The notes beneath the pieces were generated by a model, which saw only the letters and a program-made list of their open reading frames with translations, was not told where the DNA came from and ran no database searches. Shown here one piece after another: positions 22,693-31,660 of a DNA stretch of 64,000 nt; position 1 is the first letter of the stretch; every line of letters starts with the position of its first letter. The translations under genes and the position numbers were made by a program. Source of the DNA: Alkalicoccus luteus (GTDB lineage Bacteria; Bacillota; Bacilli; Bacillales; Salisediminibacteriaceae); assembly GCA_052061695.1 (NCBI GenBank), contig JBPZEY010000014.1. One strand, written 5' to 3'.

Positions 22693-25053
22693 ATGGGAAA
22701 GACAAAGCATAACGGACCGATGAAAAAAGCGAAAATGCCGGCACCGGAACATTGGGTGAGTCCTGTTCCCTTCGGCCTCGGCAAAGTAAAGCCGAAGCAT
22801 ATCCGCGACTCGTTTAAAACAATGTGGGAAAACAAGGACAACTTAAATTACGCTAAAAACATCATCACGAAAGGCGTCTGCGACGGCTGTGCCCTCGGCG
22901 TATCCGGACTGTATGATCAGACGCTCACCGGCCCGCACGTCTGCACGACCCGTTTTAACGTGCTGCGCCTGAATACGATGCCGGCAATAGACGAAGATGT
23001 CCTGCACTCGGACATTGATGAGCTTCGCAAGTATTCGTCGACCGAGCTGCGCAAGCTTGGCCGCATTCCTTACCCGCTCATCCGACGTCCCGGAGAACGC
23101 TCCTTCTCCCGCATCAGCTGGGATGACGCGATGGATCAGATTGCTGCCAAAATGAAGAAGCTTGATCCGAAGCAGTATGCGTTTTATATGACGTCCCGCG
23201 GCATCACCAATGAATCGTATTATGTCGGCGGAAAAGTGGCCCGTTTTCTCGGGACGAACAACGTTGATAATGCATCACGCATCTGTCATTCACCGAGTAA
23301 AACGGCACTGAAGCGCTCGATCGGTGTCGGCGCATCTACATCTAACTATCAGGACTGGATCGGTACCGACGTTTTGCTTTTCTGGGGAAGCGTTGCATCT
23401 AATTCATCACCTGTTTCCACAAAGTACATGCTTGAGGCAAAGAAAAAGGGTACGAAAATTATCGTCATTAACCCGTATAAAGAGCCTTCAATGGATAAAT
23501 ACTGGGTGCCGTCTGTTCCCGAGTCTGCTATTTTTGGTACGAAAGTGGCGGACGATTTCTATCAGGTAAACATCGGAGGCGATATCGCCTTCATGCACGG
23601 TATTATGAAGCACTGGTTTGATATGGAGGAAGAGGCGCACGGGTCTGCGATTAACCATGCATTCGTTGATGAACATGTGAATGATTATGAGCAGTTAAAA
23701 CAGCACGTCGTTGCGCAATCATGGGATGAAATTATATCCTCTTCCGGCGTTAGTAAAGAACGGATCATCGAGCTTTCCGAGCTGCTCGCCAACAGTAAAA
23801 ATGCCGTGTTTGCCTGGGCGCTCGGCCTCACAATGCACACCTTTGCGACCGATAACATTTCACAGGTCGCGAACCTGGCACTGCTGCGAGGCTTTCTCGG
23901 CAGAAAGCACGCAGGCCTGATGCCATTCCGCGGTCACTCTTCTGTTCAGGGGAGCGGTGAAATGGGCGCCGATCCGTTTGTCCTTCCCGGAGGCGACTAT
24001 AAGGGGGATAACATTCCCCGCATTGAGAAGCTCTGGAACTTCAAGCTGCCGGCGTGGCAGGGTGATATTGTCGGCGTGAGTCTGGAGAACATTATGCTGC
24101 CCGAAGACCATGAACGAAAAATAAAGATGTACTATATGTCCGGCGGAAACTTCCTTGAAACGATGCCGGATCCGGATTTTATCGAAGAAGCACTCGCCAA
24201 TTTGGAGATCCGCGTTCACCAAGATATCATTTTGAATACATCCACGCTAGTGGATGCAAGAGAAGCGGTCATTGTCCTGCCGGCGAAAACACGCTACGAG
24301 CAGGAAGGCGGCGGCACCTCGACGTCAACGGAGCGTATGGTTTATTTCTCTCCTGAAATCGAAGGCAACAAAAATAAAATTGAAGAAGCACGCGCGGAAT
24401 GGAAGATTTATGTCGATCTCGCCAAACGCGTCAAGCCTGAAACAGCCCACCTTGTGGACTTTAAAACCGGACAGGAAATCCGCGATGAAATCGCTGTGGC
24501 GAATCCCGCCTATGAAGGTGTTCAGCATTTGAAGCGTCAAGGAGACGTGTTCCAGTGGGGCGGCGCATGGCTTTGCGAGGATGGCATCTGTCCGACAGAA
24601 GACGGCCGCGGAAACCTGATTCCGGTCGATATTCCGGACCTCAATCGCAAGCCAGGCGACTTTTACGTCACTACCCGGCGCGGCAAGCAGTTTAATTCCA
24701 TGGTATATGGGGAGAAAGACCCGTTCAATCAGGCAGACCGCTATGACGTGCTCATCAGCAGCAACGACGCACGACGTCTCAGCATTCATGAAGGCGAAGC
24801 GGTCGTCGTGTATAACCAGCACGGCGTCTTTCAGGGTAAAGCCCGGATCGCCGAAATGGCCGATTCCAATATCGGCGTTCACTTCCCGGAAGGAAACTTC
24901 CTGCTGCCGAAAGGCCGCTACGAAAAATTTGCCGGCATACCGGACTACAACATCGCCGTGCAGGTTGAAAAAGCCGATCGCTACAACGCACGAAAAGATA
25001 CGAAATACTACGAAAAACCGGTGGAAGACTTGGAGATGGCTCCCCCGTCTTAA
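22693..25053 (+). CDS. FdhF/YdeP family molybdopterin oxidoreductase
   Basis: A 786-residue enzyme of the formate dehydrogenase-alpha/YdeP group. It has C63, C66 and C84 (GVCDGCALG ... PHVC), fewer than the four Cys of a standard Fe4S4 site, and C198 in SRICHSPS at the usual Mo-ligand position. The start of the domain is seen in FSRISWDDAMDQIA; the C-terminal molydop-binding domain is about 660-780 (QFNSMVYGEKDPFNQADRYDV). The role is probably formate or related oxidation; E. coli YdeP is tied to acid resistance. ATG 22693 follows AGGAGGAATGATC; the longer in-frame 5' extension crosses a terminator and is rejected. Confidence 0.9.
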   Translation: MGKTKHNGPMKKAKMPAPEHWVSPVPFGLGKVKPKHIRDSFKTMWENKDNLNYAKNIITKGVCDGCALGVSGLYDQTLTGPHVCTTRFNVLRLNTMPAIDEDVLHSDIDELRKYSSTELRKLGRIPYPLIRRPGERSFSRISWDDAMDQIAAKMKKLDPKQYAFYMTSRGITNESYYVGGKVARFLGTNNVDNASRICHSPSKTALKRSIGVGASTSNYQDWIGTDVLLFWGSVASNSSPVSTKYMLEAKKKGTKIIVINPYKEPSMDKYWVPSVPESAIFGTKVADDFYQVNIGGDIAFMHGIMKHWFDMEEEAHGSAINHAFVDEHVNDYEQLKQHVVAQSWDEIISSSGVSKERIIELSELLANSKNAVFAWALGLTMHTFATDNISQVANLALLRGFLGRKHAGLMPFRGHSSVQGSGEMGADPFVLPGGDYKGDNIPRIEKLWNFKLPAWQGDIVGVSLENIMLPEDHERKIKMYYMSGGNFLETMPDPDFIEEALANLEIRVHQDIILNTSTLVDAREAVIVLPAKTRYEQEGGGTSTSTERMVYFSPEIEGNKNKIEEARAEWKIYVDLAKRVKPETAHLVDFKTGQEIRDEIAVANPAYEGVQHLKRQGDVFQWGGAWLCEDGICPTEDGRGNLIPVDIPDLNRKPGDFYVTTRRGKQFNSMVYGEKDPFNQADRYDVLISSNDARRLSIHEGEAVVVYNQHGVFQGKARIAEMADSNIGVHFPEGNFLLPKGRYEKFAGIPDYNIAVQVEKADRYNARKDTKYYEKPVEDLEMAPPS

Positions 25054-25178
25054 CGAATATGGATTACGTTTAGGAAGCAGAAAGGTTATTCGTTTGGCGG
25101 CAGCTCCTCTTCGCTGACCGGCAGAAGCAGTCGATTGTAAAGATGTACAGGTGATAACACGTAAGAAACAGCATAATG

Positions 25179-25210
25179 ACCCGGAGGCTTGCTGCCTTCC
25201 GGGTTTTTTC
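25179..25210 (+). terminator. Intrinsic terminator
   Basis: ACCCGGA(GG) pairs with (CCT)TCCGGGT, followed by six T residues. It ends the formate cluster. Confidence 0.85.
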
Positions 25211-25284
25211 GTTATGGGCGGTTAGAGGAGTGCGTGAGTGTCTGATCGAATAAGAGGAGCGGAAAGTTATTACGAGAGCGTGCC

Positions 25285-25438
25285 AACTTTTCATCAGCAG
25301 CAATAAACTTTTCAACCCTGGCGCTAAACTTTTCATTCTCAGGCTGAAACTTATCAGAGTTTTCAACTGGCGTTCGCGATAGCGAAAATCTTATCAAACT
25401 GGTGGCAGAAGTTTTCATTCTGAGCGTTCAACTTATCA
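25285..25438. repeat. Degenerate tandem array with 21-bp period, array 1
   Basis: The 9-mer AACTTTTCA or AACTTATCA occurs at 25285, 25306, 25327 and 25348, exactly 21 bp apart, and again at about 25388, 25409 and 25430, still in 21-bp register. The segments between vary. On minus one frame reads a 7-residue periodic string (EKFSARV, EKFIAAD, EKLAR), without a ribosome binding site or plausible gene. Confidence 0.8.
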
Positions 25439-25523
25439 TTTCAACCCTGAGGTCGATTTTTCTGTTCAGCATGCATCAATGTCAAAGCAAAGAAAGCTTG
25501 ATTGGACCCTGAAGCGCAAAAAA

Positions 25524-25711
25524 GTTTAACATTTACCGGGAAATGTTGAATGTTTACCCGCCTTCGTTAACGCTATTTTCGTTATACCACTCCTAAGTTG
25601 ATACTCGTAAACATGTACCGGCCATTGTTAAAGCTTTTGCAGCAGAAGTTGAACACCTTGCCGGCAACGTTCATGCTTTCACCGCAAACGTTAACCATTT
25701 TCAACCAGCCT
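25524..25711. repeat. Degenerate tandem array with 21-bp period, array 2
   Basis: GTTxAAx-type words recur at 25524, 25545, 25566 and at 25627, 25648, 25669, 25690, again with an exact 21-bp step. The orientation is opposite to array 1 (GTTGAA on plus against its complement in array 1). The 25210-25765 interval holds no credible gene. Confidence 0.75.
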
Positions 25712-25767
25712 TCAGCCGATGTCCTCTGCTTCCCTATACATGCAGCGGCGGCTCCGCCTACACACGA

Positions 25768-25800
25768 AGAGACCCGGAAAACTGCTTCCAGGTCTCTCTT
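25768..25800 (-). terminator. Hairpin after the luciferase-like gene
   Basis: AGAGACC/GGTCTCT (25768-25774 with 25791-25797), just beyond the stop codon on minus; weak T-tract. Confidence 0.5.
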
Positions 25801-25802
25801 AA

Positions 25803-26822
25803 TCAGGTTGTCGTTTGCGAGCTGCTCGTTTTTTTAGCAATGTCAGCAAACCGCCGGTAGGAGGCGTGCTGTTTTTCTTCATCGTAAATGTAGGACACGA
25901 CCATGATTTCATCAGCGGCGAACCGGGACTGAAACTCCTGCAGCTGCCGGGAAACAGTTTCCTCACTGCCGGCAAGCGTCATGCTCGACATCGCCTGGGA
26001 CATTGCTTTTTCCTGAGGTGACCAAATACCATCCATGGACGCGACAGGCGGCTGCAAAGGCTGCTGCGTGCCGCGGACTACGTTCAAAAAGAACTGCTGC
26101 ATCGTCGTCTGCTCGCGGGCTGCTTCTTCGTCTGATTCCATCGCGATAACGTTTAGACAGACGATCATATGCGGCTTATCAAGCCACTCGGACGGCTGAA
26201 ACTGCTCGCGGTATATGCGGATGGCCGCTTCCATCTGCTGCGGAGCAAAGTGAGCAGCAAATGCGTAAGGCAGTCCAAGCCGGGCAGCGAGAACGGCGGA
26301 ATCTGTAGACGAACCGAGAATGTAAAGCGGTACGCCGGTTCCAACTCCCGGATGAGCTTTCACCTTCCCTTGTATTTCAGGGGGACCAAAATAGTGAAGC
26401 AAGTCCTGCACATCATCCGGAAACGAGTGAACCGCCGTATCCATGTGCGTCCGTCGCAGCGCTCTCGCTGTATTCATATCCGTTCCGGGAGCGCGTCCAA
26501 GACCGAGATCCACTCTTTCAGGATAAAGCTCAGCCAGTGTGCCAAACTGCTCGGCAACAACGAGCGGAGAATGGTTCGGCAGCATCATGCCGCCGGAACC
26601 GACACGGATCGAAGACGTTTCTTCCAGCGTCCTCTGAATCAATAACGGCGTAGCAGAGCTGACCAGGGTCGGCGTATTATGGTGCTCGGCAATCCAGTAG
26701 CGGGTGTAGCCGGCATCTTCAACGGAAGCTGCCAGTCTCGTCATAGCATCTATAGCGTCAGCGATCGTTTCGCCTTGTCTGACTGGTGCCAGATTTAAAG
26801 CGGAGACAGGTAATGCATGCAT
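25803..26822 (-). CDS. LLM-class flavin-dependent oxidoreductase
   Basis: A 339-residue luciferase-like monooxygenase fold protein of the MsnO8/YhbW subgroup. Typical parts: SALNLAPVRQGET at the start, RYWIAEHHNTP near 42-52, SSIRVGSGGMMLPNHSPLVVAEQFGTL near 70-95, ERVDLGLGRAPGTD near 102-115 and YILGSSTDSAVLAARLGLPYAFAAHF near 170-195. It would use reduced FMN or F420-like flavin to oxidise an unknown organic substrate. ATG 26822 with a modest AAAGGG upstream. It stands alone. Confidence 0.9.
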   Translation of the reverse strand: MHALPVSALNLAPVRQGETIADAIDAMTRLAASVEDAGYTRYWIAEHHNTPTLVSSATPLLIQRTLEETSSIRVGSGGMMLPNHSPLVVAEQFGTLAELYPERVDLGLGRAPGTDMNTARALRRTHMDTAVHSFPDDVQDLLHYFGPPEIQGKVKAHPGVGTGVPLYILGSSTDSAVLAARLGLPYAFAAHFAPQQMEAAIRIYREQFQPSEWLDKPHMIVCLNVIAMESDEEAAREQTTMQQFFLNVVRGTQQPLQPPVASMDGIWSPQEKAMSQAMSSMTLAGSEETVSRQLQEFQSRFAADEIMVVSYIYDEEKQHASYRRFADIAKKTSSSQTTT

Positions 26823-26933
26823 ATCTATCAGAACCCTTTCTTTTTGTAAGTCATGTAACAGCTTACCAATCCCTCCTCCCTTCGTAAACGATTCTGCTCA
26901 GATCTTCATGCAAAGCGGCGAAAACAAACATTT

Positions 26934-26963
26934 ATAAGAAAAGACCCGCCGGATAGCGGGTCT
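26934..26963 (-). terminator. Intrinsic terminator after the YflT-like gene
   Basis: AGACCCGC/GCGGGTCT (26942-26949 with 26956-26963), followed on minus by TTTTCTTAT. Confidence 0.8.
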
Positions 26964-26967
26964 TCAT

Positions 26968-27510
26968 TTAACGGTCTCGGTGTTTCTCATCCACGTCACT
27001 ATCCTGCGGGAACTTTGGTGCATCCTCTGCTTGTTCGGCAGGATCCTCGGAGCTCATTGGATCCCCAATCTGGCTCGGACCTTCCGGATCGATGCTGCCT
27101 TCTGTTTTCTCGTCATCAAAGGCAGCTCCTGCTTCCATCTCCGGAGCCAGAACGACCATCCTGCCGTTGTCGAGCTCGGCCTCAAGTTTTTGGCCCTCTT
27201 CACCGGAAATACCGATTTTATCAAACGTAAAGCCTTCCGATCCTCCGTCCTGACCCTTAAATTCTGTCGTTCCTTTAAACGCGGTTTTTATCTTTTCCCA
27301 AAAGGACTGATCTTCCTCATTGCCTGTGCCTTCTTCCTGCTGAGGCTCCTCAATGCGTACATTCGTTTCGGACTTCAGCCAGTCTGCCGCATCACTGTCT
27401 CCGGCTGCTACGATAATTTCCTCCGGTCTGTGGCCGTCCAATTTTAATGATTCAACGGATTCTCTTACTTCTGACTCTGATGAGAATACTCCGACTACTC
27501 GTTTTTTCAT
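26968..27510 (-). CDS. General stress protein, YflT domain
   Basis: A 180-residue protein. Residues 1-115 match the YflT/general-stress 17M-like domain (KRVVGVFSSESEVRESVESLKLDGHRPEEIIVAA; later GISGEEGQKLEAELDNGRMVVLA). The C-terminal 60 residues are a disordered acidic tail rich in Asp, Glu, Pro, a trait of salt-adapted proteins. The function of YflT is unknown beyond stress induction. ATG 27510 follows GAAGGAGGAGG; a sigma-B-like promoter is upstream. Confidence 0.82.
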   Translation of the reverse strand: MKKRVVGVFSSESEVRESVESLKLDGHRPEEIIVAAGDSDAADWLKSETNVRIEEPQQEEGTGNEEDQSFWEKIKTAFKGTTEFKGQDGGSEGFTFDKIGISGEEGQKLEAELDNGRMVVLAPEMEAGAAFDDEKTEGSIDPEGPSQIGDPMSSEDPAEQAEDAPKFPQDSDVDEKHRDR

Positions 27511-27551
27511 GCTGTATGCCTCCTCCTTCTTTTTATCTCCTGTTCGTTCAT

Positions 27552-27578
27552 ATTCCCAATAAGTTGAAATAACTAAAC
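27552..27578 (-). promoter_or_regulatory. Candidate sigma-B promoter of the YflT-like gene
   Basis: On minus GTTTAG, 15-base spacer, GGGAAT (27573-27578 and 27552-27557), about 45 bp before the start. Confidence 0.55.
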
Positions 27579-27660
27579 ATAGGCTGTCAGACTGCCTTTA
27601 CCGAAGCTGTGGCACTGTATTACACTAAAGAAAGAGTTTGGAAGGAAAGGAGTTTTCATA

Positions 27661-28605
27661 ATGCCGCGCTGGTGGGGGTTTTTTCTCGTGATTACAGGGG
27701 CAACGCTCTGGGGTCTTGGCGGAACCGTTTCACAATATGTATTTCAGGAATTTTCAATTCCGGTCAACTGGCTTGTCAGCCTGCGATTAATCGTTGCCGG
27801 ATTACTGCTGCTCCTTGTACAGGCAGTCTGGAAGGACCGGCGGGAGCTTGTGCGCGTATGGACAACGAAGCAGACCGCGATTCCACTTGTCCTCTTCGGG
27901 ATATTTGGCATGCTTGCTGTGCAGTACACGTACATGGCTTCTATCAGCTACGGAAATGCGGCCGTTGCCACCCTGCTTCAGTATACGGCGCCGGTGATGA
28001 TCATCGGCTGGCTCCTGCTCCGCAGACAGTCCAGGCTGACAGTCCGTGATGCCGCTGCGGTCATGCTCGCGCTCGGCGGAACGTTTCTGCTGCTCACAAA
28101 CGGATCCGTGCAGGCACTATCGGTTCCAGTTCCTGCAGTAATATGGGGGCTTTTGTCCGGTGCTGCGCTTGCCTTTTATACACTTTATGCTGTACCGCTG
28201 CTGAAACAGTTCTCGGCGCTTGTCATCGTAGGCTGGGCGATGGTGATCGGCGGCGCCCTCCTTTCTTTTTTGCACGCCCCCTGGGATATTCCGGCTGCCT
28301 CCCTTCCACTTTCGGCTTGGGCTGCACTCACGTTCATCGTCATTTTCGGTACGATGATCGCCTTCTGGTTTTATATTGAAAGCCTGCAGACGCTTCAGGC
28401 AAAAGAGACATCGCTTCTAGGGAGTCTTGAGCCTCTTTCAGCTGTGGCAGCGACAGTATGGTGGCTGCAGGAGCCGTTCGGCACTTATCAGTGGGTCGGC
28501 ACCTTATTTATCTTCAGTATGATCTTTCTTGTTGCTGTAAAAGAAGAGAAGGCGGTTCCGGCACCGGCTGCGAAAGCTAAGAAGCGGACGCACACCGCTT
28601 CTTGA
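27661..28605 (+). CDS. EamA-family (DMT) transporter
   Basis: A 314-residue inner-membrane protein with ten predicted helices in two EamA repeats (about 5-140 and 150-290). Recognisable pieces are GATLWGLGGTVSQYVFQ at the start and LLGSLEPLSAVAATVWWLQEPFGTYQWVGT in the second repeat. Members export or import metabolites and amino acids; the substrate cannot be predicted. ATG at 27661 follows GGAAAGGAG. The C-terminal tail is Lys/Ala-rich and cytoplasmic. Confidence 0.9.
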   Translation: MPRWWGFFLVITGATLWGLGGTVSQYVFQEFSIPVNWLVSLRLIVAGLLLLLVQAVWKDRRELVRVWTTKQTAIPLVLFGIFGMLAVQYTYMASISYGNAAVATLLQYTAPVMIIGWLLLRRQSRLTVRDAAAVMLALGGTFLLLTNGSVQALSVPVPAVIWGLLSGAALAFYTLYAVPLLKQFSALVIVGWAMVIGGALLSFLHAPWDIPAASLPLSAWAALTFIVIFGTMIAFWFYIESLQTLQAKETSLLGSLEPLSAVAATVWWLQEPFGTYQWVGTLFIFSMIFLVAVKEEKAVPAPAAKAKKRTHTAS

Positions 28606-28625
28606 ACAGCCTGTCGTACGGCTGA

Positions 28626-29297
28626 TTACTTTGCACGATAGCGCAGCATTTTTAAACAAAACTGCTTAAATTCTTCATAGGATTGAAAGTATTTCTCCCG
28701 CCTGTTGTACCACTTACGAATTGTCTCCAGCAGCCAGAGCGGGAGCGCTTTTCCTCTTATTAAACTGTAAACCTCTTCATACGCCTCTTTTAAGTGCTCC
28801 CACCGCATGTCGTTTCCTGGCTTGCCGTATTCTGATACATCCAGTATTTTAATTCCGTTTTCCTGCAGCAGAATATTTTTCAAATGAATGTCTCTCGGAT
28901 TTAAACCGCGCGACCGCACATACTGTCTTGCCTCCTCTACCTCTTCCACGGCAGTCTCCGGAATCTCAGTCCCCTGCAGCAGACAGTCGTAAAAGGTCGT
29001 TCCTGCCTCGAAGCTCATTACCAGCAGCCTGCCCTCCTGATACGTGCAGACAGGGAAATAGGCCGAACCTGCAAGCAGCTTATAAATCCGGAACTCTTCA
29101 GCTGCCTTCGCTTCTCTTCCCCCTGCGTAAAGCTTCACCGCATACTCCGGATGCTCTGCTGATTGAAAGACGGCAGCATCCGTTCCAATCCCGACACATC
29201 TGACACCTTCCGGAATACCGGAAACCAGAACCGGTTCATTATGATCCACTGCTGTGATGCTTATTTGATTCATTTGTTCAAGCCATGTTGTTTCCAT
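28626..29297 (-). CDS. Small protein-kinase-like protein (YrzF-like)
   Basis: A 223-residue protein with a reduced Hanks-type kinase fold. A glycine loop-like VGIGTDAAVFQS (about 36-47), the ATP lysine in EYAVKLYAGG (K55 region), a catalytic loop LNPRDIHLKNILL in place of HRDLKPxN, and DVSEYG in place of DFG. Length and motifs resemble B. subtilis YrzF, a putative serine/threonine kinase. Because the Asp of the catalytic loop is kept (RDIHLKN), activity is possible. ATG 29297 is preceded by GGAGG. Convergent with the EamA gene. Confidence 0.78.
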   Translation of the reverse strand: METTWLEQMNQISITAVDHNEPVLVSGIPEGVRCVGIGTDAAVFQSAEHPEYAVKLYAGGREAKAAEEFRIYKLLAGSAYFPVCTYQEGRLLVMSFEAGTTFYDCLLQGTEIPETAVEEVEEARQYVRSRGLNPRDIHLKNILLQENGIKILDVSEYGKPGNDMRWEHLKEAYEEVYSLIRGKALPLWLLETIRKWYNRREKYFQSYEEFKQFCLKMLRYRAK

Positions 29298-29322
29298 TAC
29301 GGGCCTCCTGTTTGCATGCTGC

Positions 29323-29350
29323 TAAACAACTGGCTGCAAGCAGCCGATAC
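29323..29350 (+). promoter_or_regulatory. Candidate sigma-D promoter of the chemoreceptor gene
   Basis: TAAA (29323-29326), 16-base spacer, GCCGATAC (29343-29350): seven of eight minus-10 bases and a perfect minus-35 of the motility sigma factor, 53 bp before the ATG. Confidence 0.75.
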
Positions 29351-29403
29351 TAGGTATTGCAGTACTTTTTACCTGCATAAATGATACTAAAGGAGCCAGC
29401 ATC

Positions 29404-31086
29404 ATGAAGCACATACGTACAAAGATTCTAGCAGGGTTTCTCATTATCCTGCTTATTGCCGCCGTTCAGGGAATTGTTAACGGTATGTCTTTTCAATACA
29501 TAAGCAGTGAATCAGAACAGATTTCAGAGTCAGAGCTTCCGCAGCTGGAGGCTGATCACTTTTTGTCATACGCCATGACAGAGCGGCTCGCGCTTGTCCG
29601 CGGCTTTTTGCTCACCGGTGATCCACGATTTGAAGAAAGCTTTGAAGCCGTTACGGCAGAGGCTGATGCGGTATCAGCAGAGGTGCTTCAGCAAACGTCA
29701 AACGAAGCGTCGATCAAAGCCATTCAGCAGGCCGAAGCCTGGACGGATGCAGTAAGGGAAAATGTCTTTCCAGTGTATCAGGATGGCCGGGAGCAAGAGG
29801 CACTTGCTTACATGAATTCCGCCGGCCGAACCGACGCAGAGGAGCTGATGGCTTATTTTCAGGGAGCTGCTGCCGATCGAAGCAGTCAGGTCGCACTCCG
29901 CGCTGAGAATGTAAATGAGTCGTCAAACCTATTGTTCCTGATCGCAGTCGGTGCCGGAGTTCTTGTCATCGTGACCGGCCTTGTTACTGCATTTGTGACA
30001 GCAGGTTCGATTGCAAAGCCTGTGCATTCTGTGACGAACAGACTTCGAGAGCTGGCAGACGGCAACCTTTCCGGTCCGGCGCTTCATGTCCGCACAAAAG
30101 ACGAAACAAAAGCGATGGTAGACTCATTGAATCAAATGACAGAAAATAACCGCATTCTGCTGCAACAAATTGGATCTGTAGCAGCTGAGGTCGAAAATGG
30201 CAGCACAAGCCTCGCTCACGCTTCTGAGGATGTTCGGGGCGGATCTGCTCAAATAGCCTCCACTATGGAGCAGCTGGCTGCAGGCGCAGAAAATCAAGCT
30301 TCTGTCACGACGACCTTGAGCAGCTCGATGGCTTCCTTCAGCGAAACGATGGCTCAATCGAGCTCTAATGTCGAACAGGCACTTCAGTCCTCTGACGATG
30401 TTTTGAAGCTGACGGATTCAGGCACAAACGTGGTTCTTCGTTCAGGTGAATCCATGCAGCGGATTGATGAAAGAATGTCCAGCGCCGTTACCAAAATGGA
30501 TGAGCTGCAGCTGAAAACCGATAACATTTCCAAGCTTGTGACCGTGATTGAAGATATCGCAGCACAGACGAACCTGTTAGCACTGAACGCAGCTATTGAG
30601 GCGGCGCGCGCCGGCGAGCAAGGCCGCGGCTTTGCAGTAGTCGCCGACGAGGTGAGGCGACTCGCTGAGCAGGTCACCGGCTCCGTTGCAGACATCACCA
30701 ATATCGTTCACAGCGTACAGCAGGATTCTCTCTCCGTCGCAGAATCTCTGCAAAAAGGCTATGAGGAAACGAGCGAAGGCAGCAGCAATATGAAAGCGAC
30801 CGAGCAGACGTTTACAGCTATTCAGGTGTCGATCACGGAGCTTGCTGATCAAATGAGAGAAATCGGTAAAAACGTAGCCGGTATGTCCGGCCAGACTTCG
30901 AAGATTCATGCTTCTCTCGGGGAGGCAGCAGCTTCAGCAGAGGAAGCCGCAGCCGGTATCCAGGAAACAACCGCTTCTGCCGAAGAAACAGACCGATCTA
31001 TGGAACAGATGGCGTCAAGCGCTTCAAGCCTCTCCGGCAGCGCGAAAAGCCTGCGTACAGAATTAGATCGGTTTCGTTTATCATAA
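29404..31086 (+). CDS. Methyl-accepting chemotaxis protein, membrane-bound
   Basis: A 560-residue chemoreceptor. TM1 at about 8-25, an outside four-helix-bundle sensor at 26-175, TM2 at 176-199, HAMP at about 200-252, then the cytoplasmic signalling domain with the hairpin tip IAAQTNLLALNAAIEAARAGE (about residues 382-402) and Gln/Glu methylation heptads on either side. It relays an unknown ligand signal to CheA through CheW. ATG 29404 follows AAAGGAG. The sigma-D-type promoter ties it to the motility regulon together with hemAT in this window. Confidence 0.95.
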   Translation: MKHIRTKILAGFLIILLIAAVQGIVNGMSFQYISSESEQISESELPQLEADHFLSYAMTERLALVRGFLLTGDPRFEESFEAVTAEADAVSAEVLQQTSNEASIKAIQQAEAWTDAVRENVFPVYQDGREQEALAYMNSAGRTDAEELMAYFQGAAADRSSQVALRAENVNESSNLLFLIAVGAGVLVIVTGLVTAFVTAGSIAKPVHSVTNRLRELADGNLSGPALHVRTKDETKAMVDSLNQMTENNRILLQQIGSVAAEVENGSTSLAHASEDVRGGSAQIASTMEQLAAGAENQASVTTTLSSSMASFSETMAQSSSNVEQALQSSDDVLKLTDSGTNVVLRSGESMQRIDERMSSAVTKMDELQLKTDNISKLVTVIEDIAAQTNLLALNAAIEAARAGEQGRGFAVVADEVRRLAEQVTGSVADITNIVHSVQQDSLSVAESLQKGYEETSEGSSNMKATEQTFTAIQVSITELADQMREIGKNVAGMSGQTSKIHASLGEAAASAEEAAAGIQETTASAEETDRSMEQMASSASSLSGSAKSLRTELDRFRLS

Positions 31087-31113
31087 TCCCCCGAATACGA
31101 CAGCAAACGGCAC

Positions 31114-31147
31114 GAAGCCGGCGATCCCTAACTTAATCGCCGGCTTC
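31114..31147. terminator. Bidirectional terminator between MCP and osmC genes
   Basis: GAAGCCGGCGAT/ATCGCCGGCTTC, 12-bp perfect stem. Confidence 0.75.
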
Positions 31148-31158
31148 TGTTGCATTGC

Positions 31159-31596
31159 TTATGCCTTTGTCCAAGCCGTCTGCAGTGGAATGCCTGCTGC
31201 TTCAAGCGTCGTATACACGGGACAGCGCGCATCTGTTTTTCGCTGCAGTTCATCGATCCGCTCGTCTGATTCATCGGTATGGACGGCCGCTTTTACCGTC
31301 ACTTCCTGAAAATACGGTTTCACGCCTTCTTCTCCCTGCAAACCTCGCAAATCGATATAACCGCTAACCTTGAAGTCGATCTTATCAAGATTAAAATCCA
31401 TTTCGTCTGCAACCATATGCGCGATGACATTCTCACAGCCTGCAAGAGAGGCAAGCAGGTTCGTCAACGGGTCCTGCCCTTCATCGTTTCCACCCATCGC
31501 AGGCGGTTCATCGATGACGATTGTATGCTTGTCCGATGCCACCTCTGTTTTCATTCCTTGACCAGTGCCTGCTACTTCAAAATCTACTCGTTTCAT
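31159..31596 (-). CDS. OsmC/Ohr family peroxiredoxin-like protein
   Basis: A 145-residue OsmC-fold protein. The two reactive cysteines are C54 in LLASLAGCENV and C125 in DARCPVYTTL. Family members reduce organic hydroperoxides with a thiol donor; this one belongs to the OsmC/YhfA side rather than clear Ohr. ATG 31596 follows AAGGAGGAG. A sigma-B-type promoter and an overlapping palindrome upstream suggest stress and redox control. Confidence 0.9.
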   Translation of the reverse strand: MKRVDFEVAGTGQGMKTEVASDKHTIVIDEPPAMGGNDEGQDPLTNLLASLAGCENVIAHMVADEMDFNLDKIDFKVSGYIDLRGLQGEEGVKPYFQEVTVKAAVHTDESDERIDELQRKTDARCPVYTTLEAAGIPLQTAWTKA

Positions 31597-31634
31597 ATTA
31601 CGGACTCCTCCTTTAAATGATTGTCTCTGCTGCT

Positions 31635-31660
31635 ATACCCGACTTTATCCACATTTAAAT
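31635..31660 (-). promoter_or_regulatory. Candidate sigma-B promoter of osmC
   Basis: On minus ATTTAA (31655-31660), 14-base spacer and a perfect GGGTAT (31635-31640). The start codon is 39 bp downstream. Confidence 0.65.

Noticed and set aside
25285..25711. CRISPR array
   Set aside because: The repeats are short and degenerate with a 21-bp step and no unique spacers of normal length; no cas genes.
25212..25837. Several ORFs over the 21-bp arrays
   Set aside because: Their repetitive products come from the DNA period; no ribosome binding sites; likely non-coding.
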